DNA from: Prevotellaceae bacterium
GTDB lineage: Bacteria > Bacteroidota > Bacteroidia > Bacteroidales > UBA932
NCBI GenBank assembly: GCA_031259225.1
Contig: JAIRLT010000080.1
Location: forward strand, 1-8,936
Length of the DNA stretch: 8,936 nt
Direction of reading: 5' to 3'
The position numbers and the translations under genes were made by a program. Of the stretch, positions 1 to 7,155 are shown one piece after another. Positions within the stretch are counted from its first letter, which is position 1; every line of letters begins with the position of its first letter. A model generated the notes under the pieces. The model searched no databases. It was not told the origin of the DNA and saw only the letters and a list, made by a program, of their open reading frames with translations.

Positions 1-2970
1 TCTCCCATGGCCGGGGTTACCGTTCGGGTGGAAAACTCGACGGCGGTAACAGCAACCGACCTTGACGGACGTTACTCAATTAATGCCAACACAGGCGATG
101 TGCTGGTATTTTCGTTTATTGGTAAAGTTGCTGTGGAACGGACAGTGCGCTCCGACGCGCCCATTAACGTGGCACTGGAAGACGATAAGGTGGCGCTGGA
201 CGAAGTGGTGGTAGTCGGCTATGGTACGATGAAAAAGTCCGACCTCACCGGCGCTGTTGCCAAAGTATCTACCGACGACCTGAAACAATTGTCCACCGTA
301 GATATTGGGCAAGCGTTAGCCGGGCGCGTAGCCGGCGTGGACGTTATCAGCAACTCCGGTGAACCGGGTTCAGGTACTAAAATCCGCATTCGCGGCTACG
401 GAACTATCAATACTTCCGACCCGTTGTATGTAGTAGACGGTTTCCCTGTGTCGGATATCAATTACCTGTCGCCGCAGGATATTGAAAGTATGGAAATCCT
501 GAAAGACGCTTCGGCAACCGCGATTTACGGCTCGCGCGGCGCGAACGGCGTGATCCTTATCCAGACGCGGGGCGGACGTTTCAATACCCGTACCACTATA
601 ACGGCAAACGCTTACGCCAGCATGTCGGTTATGGCGCGTACGGTGGAACTGCTGAACGCGTGGGAATACGCCACCTTGAAAAAGGAACTGTATGCTAACA
701 GCAATATGCCGCTCAGTCAGCAGGACGCTGCCATGTTTGACTATGTAATAGCCAACAAATATGAAGGCACTAACTGGATTGACGAAGTCATACGTACCGG
801 GGTGTCGCAAAACTATAATTTGGACATCAACGGCGGTACCGACCGCCATACTTACGGTGCAGGGCTTACTTATTCGAAAACGCAGGGCGTGCAAAAATAT
901 AATGAAATGGATATGCTCACTGCCCGCCTTAACAATACCTATAAGTTGAATACGGATGTTACGTTAGGCGTGAACATTATTTACACGCACCGTAAATCCA
1001 AAGGTGGCGGCGGCGGTTCAGACTATTACGGCGCTATCTGGCCGACCATTATGCGCGCCGACCCCATTTCGCTGGCGTGGGATGAATATAACAACACATG
1101 GGGTGAAGTCCTTTACGCAGACCCTTCCTATCAACCTGCCCGCCAAGTGTATGAAGGCGCGAACTATGGTTATAGCGCCAGCAATATGTTTATTGCAAAT
1201 ACTTCTTTCCAGTGGGATAATATTGCCAAAGTGAAGGGGTTGTCGTTCCGTGCGCAGTACGGCATCCGCGCCAATTTCGGCGAGAACCAGAACTATTCGC
1301 CGGTGTATTATGTAGCGGCAGACCAGAACCGCAGCAATAGCGCTTTGAGCGTAGGGCGGAATGAATTCAAGTCTTGGCTGGCGAATGCCTACCTGATGTA
1401 CAATAAAGAATTCGGCAAAAACAGTATCGGCTTGACACTGGGTACGGAAGCGCAGGATTTCCGGTTTGTTACGTTAAGCGGCTCGGCGCAGGATGTGCCG
1501 GAAGCAGAAAACATGTGGTATATTGACCAAAGCGCTACTGTGTCATCCAAAAGTTCATCGCACAGCATGCCTTTTTGGAACAGGATGGCTTCCTTCTTTT
1601 TCCGCGGCAATTATACCTATGCCGGCAAATACTTGCTCACCGCTACGGTACGCGCCGACGGCTCATCAAAATTTATCAACCACTGGGGCTACTACCCCTC
1701 GTTCTCGTTTGGATGGAATTTGCATGAAGAAGAATTTATGAAATCGGAAAGTAACCTGCTCCAACAACTCAAAGTGCGCGCCGGATGGGGACATGTGGGG
1801 AATGAATCCTCTGCCGGATCTAACGACTATATTGCGCTGATGACGACCGGATACAATGCCGTTATCGGCAATGCCATCCAACAAGGCGCTATAGAGTTGG
1901 AATACGCCAACGCAGATTTGCACTGGGAAACCGCCGAACAGTATAATATCGGAGTGGATTTCGCCCTGCTCAACTACAAACTGAGCGGTACGGTGGATTA
2001 CTTTATCCGTAATACCTTTGATATGATTTTGAGAGCGCCTATACCGCTGTATGCCGGTAAGACCCGCCCCAGCACCAACCCCGCTCAAATGCGCAACAAC
2101 GGATTGGAATTGACACTGCGCTGGGCAGACAAAAAGGGGGATTTTTCTTACTCAATAAGCGGCAATGCGTCGTTTATCAAAAATAAAGTGCTTGACCTCG
2201 GCTCGCCCGACCCGCTATATGGGATGAATATGCCAAAGATACAAATGCCTTTCACTAAAACGGAGGTGGGAATGGAAATGGCGTATTTCTATGGTTACAA
2301 AACCGACGGTATCTTCCAGACACAGGCAGAAATCGACAATTACAAAAACGCTAATGGCGTTTTAATCCAACCCAACGCCCGTCCGGGTGATGTGAAATAT
2401 GTGAAAACCGCCGACGACGGTAAAGAAATTAATATAGATGACCGCACCTATCTGGGCAGCGGCATGGCGGACGTAACGTGGGGGCTGAGCGCTAACTTGG
2501 GGTATAAAGGCTTTGACTTGGCGGTATTCCTGCAATCGTCCATCGGCAACGAGATTGCCAATGCCGCCGTGATGGATTTGTATTCCTCGACCTTCGGGCA
2601 ATGGAACATGTCGAAAGAAATGATGAACCGTTGGACGGGCGCCGGCTCTACCAACAAATACCCCCGCCTGGATACCAATGACCCCAATCATAACTCCTAC
2701 TTTTCCGACCGGTATGTGGAAGACGGCACGTATGTACGTATCAAAAACGTGCAATTAGGTTACACGCTGCCGCAGGCGCTGACGCAGAAAATAAAAATCC
2801 AGCGGCTGCGGCTTTATGTGTCGGTAGATAACCTGCACGTGTTTACCAAGTACAGCGGTTTCGACCCCGAAATGGGCGATTATTACAGCAATCCGCTTAA
2901 CCTTGGCGTTGACCTTGCCACCTATCCGCGTCCCCGCACGTTTGTGCTTGGGCTTAACATAACGCTTTAA
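1..2970 (+). CDS. SusC-like TonB-dependent outer-membrane transporter (5' end missing)
   Basis: This is the outer-membrane channel of a SusC/SusD glycan importer, which takes up oligosaccharides using TonB energy. The reading frame is open from the first base (Ser-Pro precede the first ATG at 7), so that ATG is internal. By comparison with the family, the signal peptide and the start of the N-terminal extension are missing. In residues counted from base 1, about 1-60 resemble the end of a carboxypeptidase-regulatory-like domain (MAGVTVRVEN, DLDGRYSI, VFSFIG). Residues 67-76 are the linker DEVVVVGYGT. The plug follows, with YVVDGFPV at 143-150 and the hallmark EILKDASATAIYGSRGANG at about 163-181. 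The rest is beta-barrel, ending in a SusC-type last strand (YPRPRTFVLGLNITL). The final residue is Leu where an aromatic residue is usual. A five-glycine run is encoded near 1003-1017. The SusD-like gene starts 10 bases downstream and is surely cotranscribed. The family call is very secure. The substrate is inferred only from the neighbouring GH26 gene. Confidence 0.96.
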   Translation, partial: SPMAGVTVRVENSTAVTATDLDGRYSINANTGDVLVFSFIGKVAVERTVRSDAPINVALEDDKVALDEVVVVGYGTMKKSDLTGAVAKVSTDDLKQLSTVDIGQALAGRVAGVDVISNSGEPGSGTKIRIRGYGTINTSDPLYVVDGFPVSDINYLSPQDIESMEILKDASATAIYGSRGANGVILIQTRGGRFNTRTTITANAYASMSVMARTVELLNAWEYATLKKELYANSNMPLSQQDAAMFDYVIANKYEGTNWIDEVIRTGVSQNYNLDINGGTDRHTYGAGLTYSKTQGVQKYNEMDMLTARLNNTYKLNTDVTLGVNIIYTHRKSKGGGGGSDYYGAIWPTIMRADPISLAWDEYNNTWGEVLYADPSYQPARQVYEGANYGYSASNMFIANTSFQWDNIAKVKGLSFRAQYGIRANFGENQNYSPVYYVAADQNRSNSALSVGRNEFKSWLANAYLMYNKEFGKNSIGLTLGTEAQDFRFVTLSGSAQDVPEAENMWYIDQSATVSSKSSSHSMPFWNRMASFFFRGNYTYAGKYLLTATVRADGSSKFINHWGYYPSFSFGWNLHEEEFMKSESNLLQQLKVRAGWGHVGNESSAGSNDYIALMTTGYNAVIGNAIQQGAIELEYANADLHWETAEQYNIGVDFALLNYKLSGTVDYFIRNTFDMILRAPIPLYAGKTRPSTNPAQMRNNGLELTLRWADKKGDFSYSISGNASFIKNKVLDLGSPDPLYGMNMPKIQMPFTKTEVGMEMAYFYGYKTDGIFQTQAEIDNYKNANGVLIQPNARPGDVKYVKTADDGKEINIDDRTYLGSGMADVTWGLSANLGYKGFDLAVFLQSSIGNEIANAAVMDLYSSTFGQWNMSKEMMNRWTGAGSTNKYPRLDTNDPNHNSYFSDRYVEDGTYVRIKNVQLGYTLPQALTQKIKIQRLRLYVSVDNLHVFTKYSGFDPEMGDYYSNPLNLGVDLATYPRPRTFVLGLNITL

Positions 2971-2980
2971 CCTAAAAAAA

Positions 2981-4702
2981 ATGAATATTATTATGAAAAA
3001 AATGATAACATATAAAATTACTGCTATCCTGCTGTGCCTCTTTTTGACGGTAGGATGTAATGACTTCCTTGATGAAGTAACGCCTCAAGGGAAAGTGCCG
3101 AGTTCGGACTATATGAACAATGAAGAAGACGCTGAAAAAGTAATCATCGGTTTATATGAACTGCTGTCTTTCACTTCCGGCACCGGTCCCGACGGCGTGT
3201 GGATTGACAACCATTATGAATTTTACATGGGCAATATCGCTTCCGACGACGCCGAAAAAGGCAGTGAACCGATGGACTATCCCGATTTGCAAATGGTCTG
3301 CCAATACCAGGTCAATAGCAATAATACGCTGGTAACGAATTTCTACATGAACGGTTTTTGGGGCGTATCGCGCGCTAATTTTGCCCTGGATCATTTACCG
3401 GATGCGCCGATCGACGCCAAAGTGAAACAACGGATGCAGGGCGAAGCCCATTTCTTCCGCGCTTACTGGTATTTCTACCTGTTACGTCATTATGGCGGAA
3501 TGCCTATCTTCCGCGAATCAGTAAAAGTGGAAGACTTCGGCAATGTCCCGCGCTCCTCGTTCAGTGAAACGCTCCAGTTTATTGTAGAAGAGTTTAAACT
3601 GGCAGTCGGCTTGTTGCCGCTTAAAGGTGATTATTTGCCCAAAGATTTGGGACGCGCCTCCAAAGGCTCGGCGCAAGGCATGCTGGCGCGCGTGATGATT
3701 TACGCTATCGGCACCGACCCCAACGCAGCCGGCTATGGCGCTACCTGGCAGGCGTTGTATGACCTCACTACCGACATTATTCAATCCGGACAGTACCAGC
3801 TTGCACCCAACTTTGCTACCCTGTTTGAAGAAGAAAGCGACGGCGGTTACCGCCTCGAATCGCTATTTGAATATACCGGCAAAGATGGATGGATGAATAG
3901 TGGAAAGGTACTTATGGATTGGATGGTGCAGGGTGTACGCGGCGGCAGTGCATTTGGATGGGGCTTCAACCAGCCCAACCAGGATTTGGTAAACGCTTTT
4001 GACCCCACCGACCCGCGCTTGAGTTGCACTATCTATGGTCCTACTTACAATGGCGGTATTCTCTATGGCAGCAACACAGAACCCTATAACAGGGCAGCTG
4101 CCATGATGACCGACTACTACAACCGCAAAGTAGCGGTAAACGGGCTTATGGCATTGATGCAAGGCACGTCCAAAGCATATATTGTTATCCGCTATGCCGA
4201 TATACTGCTGATGCGCGCCGAAGCCGCCTACTACTTGGGTAATGAAGGCGAAGCGCGAGCGCGGGTAAATGACATCCGCCAGCGGGCGCGTCAGTCGTCG
4301 TATTGCAAGGGATATAATCTCTTCAGCCAGGGCTTTGACGCTTGGCCCCCTTCGACGCCGAATGTACCCGATCTTGACGGAACGGTTACAGGTACAGCGC
4401 TACTCGAAGCGATATGGAACGAACGCCGCCTCGAATTAGCCGGCGAAAACTTCCGCACATATGATCTGGTTCGTACCGGGCGGTTAGTTGACCGCGTGGG
4501 CAAAGTAAAAGACGACGACCGCGTAAATAACCTTCCCGGTCAGGAAGCCCGCATCGCCGGAATACGGAATAATATTATCAAGAGTAGCTTAAAACATACG
4601 GTAAGCGTACCCGGCACCGGCGCCGACCGTTATATTCCGGTATTCCCTATTCCCGAAACGGAAATTACTTACTGGAATATTGACCCCAATCCGAGTAATT
4701 AA
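2981..4702 (+). CDS. SusD/RagB-like surface glycan-binding lipoprotein
   Basis: This is the lipoprotein lid that sits on the SusC channel and captures glycan outside the cell. It has 573 residues, within the normal SusD range. The N-terminus has a basic start, a hydrophobic stretch and the lipobox LTVGC, with the lipidated Cys at residue 26 if translation starts at 2981. In-frame ATGs at 2993 and 3002 give shorter signal peptides, and 2993 (MKKMITYKI) is an equally plausible start. Family signatures are NDFLDEVTPQG just after the Cys, QGEAHFFRAYWYFYLLRHYG at about 152-171, VIRYADILLMRAEAAYYLGN at about 401-420, a segment containing NERRLELAGENFR at about 479-491, and the C-terminal FPIPETEI near 554-561. 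These match the N-terminal SusD-like TPR region and the C-terminal SusD/RagB domain. The gene lies 10 bases after the susC-like stop and 32 bases before the IPT lipoprotein. The specificity-determining residues cannot be read from the sequence. Confidence 0.96.
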   Translation: MNIIMKKMITYKITAILLCLFLTVGCNDFLDEVTPQGKVPSSDYMNNEEDAEKVIIGLYELLSFTSGTGPDGVWIDNHYEFYMGNIASDDAEKGSEPMDYPDLQMVCQYQVNSNNTLVTNFYMNGFWGVSRANFALDHLPDAPIDAKVKQRMQGEAHFFRAYWYFYLLRHYGGMPIFRESVKVEDFGNVPRSSFSETLQFIVEEFKLAVGLLPLKGDYLPKDLGRASKGSAQGMLARVMIYAIGTDPNAAGYGATWQALYDLTTDIIQSGQYQLAPNFATLFEEESDGGYRLESLFEYTGKDGWMNSGKVLMDWMVQGVRGGSAFGWGFNQPNQDLVNAFDPTDPRLSCTIYGPTYNGGILYGSNTEPYNRAAAMMTDYYNRKVAVNGLMALMQGTSKAYIVIRYADILLMRAEAAYYLGNEGEARARVNDIRQRARQSSYCKGYNLFSQGFDAWPPSTPNVPDLDGTVTGTALLEAIWNERRLELAGENFRTYDLVRTGRLVDRVGKVKDDDRVNNLPGQEARIAGIRNNIIKSSLKHTVSVPGTGADRYIPVFPIPETEITYWNIDPNPSN

Positions 4703-4734
4703 ATCATTCGTGTAATTCATAAAAAGAAAGAAAT

Positions 4735-5121
4735 ATGAAAAAGATACAAAAATATATGATGATCGCCCTGGTGGGCGCCATAGCCATGCTAACCGCAGGC
4801 TGCCAGAAAGACACTGCCCCGGAAGAAGAATTTTCCAAAAATTATGACATTCCATGGAAAATATCGCGTATTACTAACGTAACGCCTATTGAGGCTGCGC
4901 CGGGTAGTAATATTACGCTTACGGGTGAAAACCTGGGTACGGATTTAGTGCTTCCCAGCGGATTTTTGATTGGTACATTACCGTGCGTGGTGGTGTCGCA
5001 AGCAGCCACTACCGTAGTGGTTACTGTGCCAATGGCTGTTGCCGAGCCGATGGATGTGTCGGTACGTAATTTGCATAATCGCACTTTTGTGTACGAACAG
5101 CAGTTTACACCTGTTTTATAA
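4735..5121 (+). CDS. small IPT/TIG-domain lipoprotein in the SusE/SGBP position
   Basis: This 128-residue predicted lipoprotein follows the SusC/SusD pair. The signal peptide MKKIQKYMMIALVGAIAM ends in the lipobox LTAGC, with Cys at residue 23. A short acidic, charged spacer follows. From about residue 44 there is one immunoglobulin-like IPT/TIG-type domain, seen from ITNVTPIEAAPGSNITLTGE, NLGTDL, the repeated beta-strand pattern VVVSQAATTVVVTVP and DVSVRNLHNRTF. Genes at this position usually encode a surface glycan-binding protein (SusE or SGBP-B type) with tandem Ig-like domains and a C-terminal binding domain. Here only one Ig-like domain is present and the protein stops right after it, so it may be a spacer, a scaffold or a degenerate binder. 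The stop is followed closely by a strong terminator, and I see no leftover coding sequence beyond it that would suggest a recent frameshift. The lipoprotein call is secure, the IPT fold is likely, and the function is unknown. Confidence 0.85.
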   Translation: MKKIQKYMMIALVGAIAMLTAGCQKDTAPEEEFSKNYDIPWKISRITNVTPIEAAPGSNITLTGENLGTDLVLPSGFLIGTLPCVVVSQAATTVVVTVPMAVAEPMDVSVRNLHNRTFVYEQQFTPVL

Positions 5122-5127
5122 CCAATT

Positions 5128-5163
5128 ACGCCCACAGGATTTAAAGTCCTGTGGGCGTTTTTT
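5128..5163 (+). terminator. intrinsic terminator of the SusC/SusD/IPT unit
   Basis: A perfect 12-bp GC-rich stem (left arm ACGCCCACAGGA at 5128-5139, right arm 5147-5158) encloses a 7-base loop and runs directly into six T residues at 5158-5163. It begins 6 bases after the stop codon of the IPT lipoprotein gene. This marks the end of the first transcription unit, so the GH26 gene needs its own promoter or read-through. Confidence 0.93.
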
Positions 5164-5290
5164 ATATATACCCGTGAAGCCGGTGAAAAGTAAAATGAAT
5201 AAGTTTTAAAAAACAGCAGCCGGAAAAAATATCGCAAAAGCGCCGGAAAACATAAGAGCAGTTAAAAAAACACCGGCGTGATGAAAAAAT

Positions 5291-5323
5291 AGGCAGTAGC
5301 AGTAGGCAATAGCAGTGGGCAGC
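5291..5323. repeat. degenerate GCAGTAG simple repeat
   Basis: Short imperfect tandem units of the form GCAGTA(G), GCAATA(G) and GCAGTGG follow one another without coding potential. I recall similar tracts as intergenic filler in Bacteroidota genomes. No function is indicated. Confidence 0.6.
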
Positions 5324-5334
5324 GTTTTTCCGCC

Positions 5335-5385
5335 GGCTAAAGCCAATGGAAAAAGAAGATTTGCTATATTTTTGTGGCTTTAGTC
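5335..5385. repeat. imperfect hairpin with CTAAAGCCA / TGGCTTTAG arms
   Basis: A perfect 9-bp inverted repeat pairs 5337-5345 with 5375-5383. It extends outward by one G-T and one G-C pair. The loop of 29 bases contains TATTTTTG at 5367-5374, which fits the Bacteroidota -7 pattern TAnnTTTG but has no TTTG-like element about 20 bases upstream. The structure may be a weak regulatory hairpin or chance. Confidence 0.4.
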
Positions 5386-5386
5386 A

Positions 5387-5495
5387 ATTTTCAACTTGAA
5401 AAGTATCGGTAATTGATAATAAAGTATTTGTTACCGGCTTTTTTTGCCTTTATCTTTGTCTTAAAATTATGTTAATATAGTTGAAAGTTGAAAAT
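5387..5495. repeat. 11-bp inverted repeats flanking the putative GH26 promoter
   Basis: ATTTTCAACTT at 5387-5397 is the exact reverse complement of AAGTTGAAAAT at 5485-5495. With one mismatch the match extends to 12 of 13 bases. The 87 bases between the arms contain the best promoter of the window, the layout expected for an invertible promoter segment. The arms are shorter than those of well-known phase-variable Bacteroides promoters, and no invertase gene is visible here, so inversion is only a possibility. Confidence 0.5.
5427..5458 (+). promoter_or_regulatory. Bacteroidota-type promoter for the GH26 gene
   Basis: TTTG at 5427-5430 is followed after exactly 20 bases by TATCTTTG at 5451-5458, which matches the known -33 TTTG and -7 TAnnTTTG consensus of the primary sigma factor in this phylum. 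Transcription would begin near 5465, pointing to the GH26 gene about 210 bases downstream. It lies after the terminator of the preceding unit, where a new promoter is expected. Activity is inferred, not shown. Confidence 0.72.
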
Positions 5496-5496
5496 G

Positions 5497-5541
5497 GCTG
5501 GCGCGCCAGCAACTTTCAATTAAAAAAACACCCTTAGTAGC
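5497..5541 (+). repeat. palindromic repeat unit, copy 1 (forward)
   Basis: The unit begins with the 14-bp perfect palindrome GCTGGCGCGCCAGC (5497-5510), continues through an 18-base spacer (AACTTTCAATTAAAAAAA) and ends with CACCCTTAGTAGC (5529-5541). It matches the reverse complement of copy 3 (7156-7200) over 45 bases with only two mismatches, both in the spacer. AACTTTCAA at 5511-5519 also pairs with TTGAAAGTT at 5481-5489 across the palindrome, so the transcript could fold into a bulged hairpin in the GH26 leader. Confidence 0.88.
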
Positions 5542-5579
5542 AATGCTATAATAATATGAATAACGCCCATGCGCTTGTC

Positions 5580-5658
5580 GCTGCTAACCATTAACCACTA
5601 ACCACTAATCAGCGCCAGCCAATCAGAAATTAGAAATTAACAATCGGAAATTAACAAT
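5580..5658. repeat. degenerate ATTAACC / GAAATTAACAAT tracts, with a palindrome remnant
   Basis: TAACCATTAACCACTAACC and similar short units fill 5585-5610. GAAATTAACAAT occurs twice (5633-5644 and 5647-5658, period 14). Between them GCGCCAGCCAAT (5612-5623) is identical to the 12 bases that end copy 3 of the palindromic unit and its flank (7193-7204), and GCTGCTAA at 5580-5587 differs by one base from GCTACTAA at 7156-7163. This suggests, weakly, a decayed right-hand unit facing copy 1. Confidence 0.5.
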
Positions 5659-5673
5659 TTAAAAAAAACGATT

Positions 5674-6855
5674 ATGAAAAAAATTATCCTTTCAGTAACT
5701 ATGGCGCTTTTTAGCGCCGCCATGTGGGCGCAAGCCACGCAGGGCTGGCAACCGGCAGATCCCGAAGCTACGCCCGAAGCTAAACAACTTTTCGCCCGCC
5801 TGCTCAAAATACAGGCAAAAGGCACCATGTATGGACATCAGGACGACCTGATGACCGGCAACACCTGGTGGTACACTCCGGGCAGGTCGGATACCAAAGA
5901 CGCGGTGGGTGATTATCCGGGCGTGGCGGGTTTTGAACTCGGCGAACTGGAACTCGGCGGCAAACGCTCGCTTGACTCGGTGGCTTTTGCCGAAATGACG
6001 GAACAGGCAAAATGGTTTTATGCGCAAAACGGCGTGATTACCGTCAGCTGGCACGTGGTAAACCCGTTCAGTTCGCAGTGGCCCGGCATTAAAGAGCCCA
6101 ACGGCGCCGGCTCTGCATGGGAAGTGGATTTCCTCTCTGCCGACGGCATGAATGCCGTGAAAAGCGTGCTGCCCGGCGGCAGTAACCATGCCATGTTTAA
6201 CTCGTGGCTGGAACGTCTGGCGCGGTTTTTCCATTCATGGCGCGATGAGAAGGGCACGCTCATTCCCTTTGTCTTCCGCCCCTATCACGAACATTCGGGC
6301 AGCTTCTTCTGGTGGGGCGCGACCCGCTGCTACGATGAAGAATATGCCGCCCTGTGGCGCTACACGGTAAATTTCCTGCGCGGCAAAGGGCTGCATAATA
6401 TCCTGTATGCCTACAATACCGACAAGGTGTATTCGCCGGAAGAGTTCCTGCGCGGCTATCCGGGCGACGAGTATATTGACATGCTCTCTATCGACTGGTA
6501 CGGGCAGGGCGAAGAATTTAACCAAAATGTGGACAAAGCCCTTGCTTTTACTACCGCACTGGCGGCGGAAAAGAAGAAACTCCATGCGTTGAGCGAATGC
6601 GGTCCTATTAGCGTGGACTTGCAGAAAATCCTGGCAAAATATCCCTCGTCGTATATCCTGACGTGGCGCCACGCCCCGCCGCGCGGCGGTTTCCGGTTTA
6701 CGCCCCCCACAGCGGAAGACATCGCCAAGATGCCGCCCGAAGCCCGCGAAGCCTACGAACGCTGGAGCAAAATGCCCAAGCACGAAGACCTCTTAAAGGA
6801 AATGAAGAAAAACCCGCGCTATTTGTTCCTGAAAGATATTCAGAAAATAAAATAA
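5674..6855 (+). CDS. secreted glycoside hydrolase family 26 enzyme, probable beta-mannanase
   Basis: The 393-residue protein is a GH26-type TIM-barrel retaining glycosidase. Most family members hydrolyse beta-1,4-mannosidic bonds in mannans, and a minority act on other beta-glycans. A signal peptide covers residues 1 to about 20 (MKKIILSVTMALFSAAMWAQ) and has no lipobox Cys, so a soluble periplasmic or secreted location is likely. Family motifs are YGHQDDLM at 53-60, SWHVVNPF at 125-132, FRPYHEHSGSFFWWG at 201-215 with Glu206 as the expected acid/base, DWYG at 274-277, and ALSECGP at 305-311 with Glu308 as the expected nucleophile. LTWRHAP at 329-335 is the late barrel strand. The catalytic domain makes up nearly the whole protein, with no binding module. 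The start chosen is the first ATG giving a normal signal peptide, just after an AT-rich leader. A promoter lies about 210 bases upstream. The family call is firm. Exact substrate and endo- versus exo-action are inferred. Confidence 0.93.
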   Translation: MKKIILSVTMALFSAAMWAQATQGWQPADPEATPEAKQLFARLLKIQAKGTMYGHQDDLMTGNTWWYTPGRSDTKDAVGDYPGVAGFELGELELGGKRSLDSVAFAEMTEQAKWFYAQNGVITVSWHVVNPFSSQWPGIKEPNGAGSAWEVDFLSADGMNAVKSVLPGGSNHAMFNSWLERLARFFHSWRDEKGTLIPFVFRPYHEHSGSFFWWGATRCYDEEYAALWRYTVNFLRGKGLHNILYAYNTDKVYSPEEFLRGYPGDEYIDMLSIDWYGQGEEFNQNVDKALAFTTALAAEKKKLHALSECGPISVDLQKILAKYPSSYILTWRHAPPRGGFRFTPPTAEDIAKMPPEAREAYERWSKMPKHEDLLKEMKKNPRYLFLKDIQKIK

Positions 6856-6890
6856 TGCGCTAATGTGATTAATGTGCTAATATGACTAAT
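6856..6890. repeat. degenerate TAATGTG simple repeat after the GH26 gene
   Basis: Imperfect units (CTAATGTG, TTAATGTG, CTAATATG, CTAATT) follow the GH26 stop immediately and lead into copy 2 of the palindromic unit. No T-tailed terminator is evident, so transcription may continue into the membrane-protein gene. Confidence 0.55.
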
Positions 6891-6893
6891 TGG

Positions 6894-6946
6894 GCTGGCG
6901 CGCCAGCAAATTAACAATTAATAATTAAAAAAGCGCCCTTAGTAGC
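6894..6946 (+). repeat. palindromic repeat unit, copy 2 (forward)
   Basis: The palindrome GCTGGCGCGCCAGC (6894-6907) is followed by a longer AT-rich spacer containing ATTAACAATTAATAATTAAA and then CGCCCTTAGTAGC (6934-6946). The last 11 bases are identical to copy 1, and AATG follows the motif in both copies. It is the left arm of the 307-base element. Confidence 0.85.
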
Positions 6947-6979
6947 AATGAAAGATACTAACCATATAATAAAAAAGTT

Positions 6980-6990
6980 CCCTTAGTAGC
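6980..6990 (+). repeat. extra solitary CCCTTAGTAGC motif
   Basis: An 11-base exact copy of the distal motif of the palindromic unit lies 34 bases after copy 2, without a palindrome. In copies 1 and 2 and here it is followed by AA. Confidence 0.7.
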
Positions 6991-7155
6991 AAAAAAGATA
7001 TAACAACAACAACCCTTATTAAAATAAAAATGGTGGACATTAATTTATACACATACTTTGCCTTCCAAACCTTGCGGCGGCGGTGGCACTTTATTGCTAA
7101 ACAATGCCGGTATAATAAGGTAATAAGGGTGGATAGTTCGTGTGGTTCGTTTCCG

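Larger units (their letters stand above)
5122..5673. other. 552-base intergenic region between the import genes and the GH26 gene
   Basis: No credible gene lies here. From left to right the region holds the terminator (5128-5163), an AT-rich stretch with several CCGG motifs but no clear structure (5164-5290), a GCAGTAG-type simple repeat (5291-5323), and an imperfect hairpin (5335-5385). These are followed by the promoter (5427-5458) inside short inverted repeats, the palindromic repeat unit (5497-5541), a possible decayed partner of that unit (about 5580-5623), and degenerate ATTAACC/ATTAACAAT tracts up to the GH26 start. If the promoter is used, the GH26 mRNA has a leader of about 210 bases. 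Confidence 0.8.

Noticed and set aside
7..9. ATG at 7 as the start of the SusC-like protein
   Set aside because: It falls inside the N-terminal extension motif (P-M-A-G-V-T-V), the frame is open to the window edge, and there is no signal peptide, so the true start is upstream.
1003..1017. Glycine run in the SusC-like protein as a possible slippage hotspot
   Set aside because: The codons are mixed GGT/GGC and short, and the frame continues normally. It is probably just a flexible barrel loop.
4842..5237. 131-codon - strand frame across the IPT gene and terminator
   Set aside because: It runs through the terminator stem and opposite a well-supported lipoprotein gene, and its translation shows no domain.
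5692..6783. Long - strand open frames (up to about 180 codons) opposite the GH26 gene
   Set aside because: They are mirror images of a GC-rich, strongly coding + strand gene. They lack plausible starts and protein motifs.
7053..7060. ATACTTTG as a -7 promoter element for the membrane-protein gene
   Set aside because: It deviates from TAnnTTTG at the first base and no TTTG lies about 20 bases upstream.
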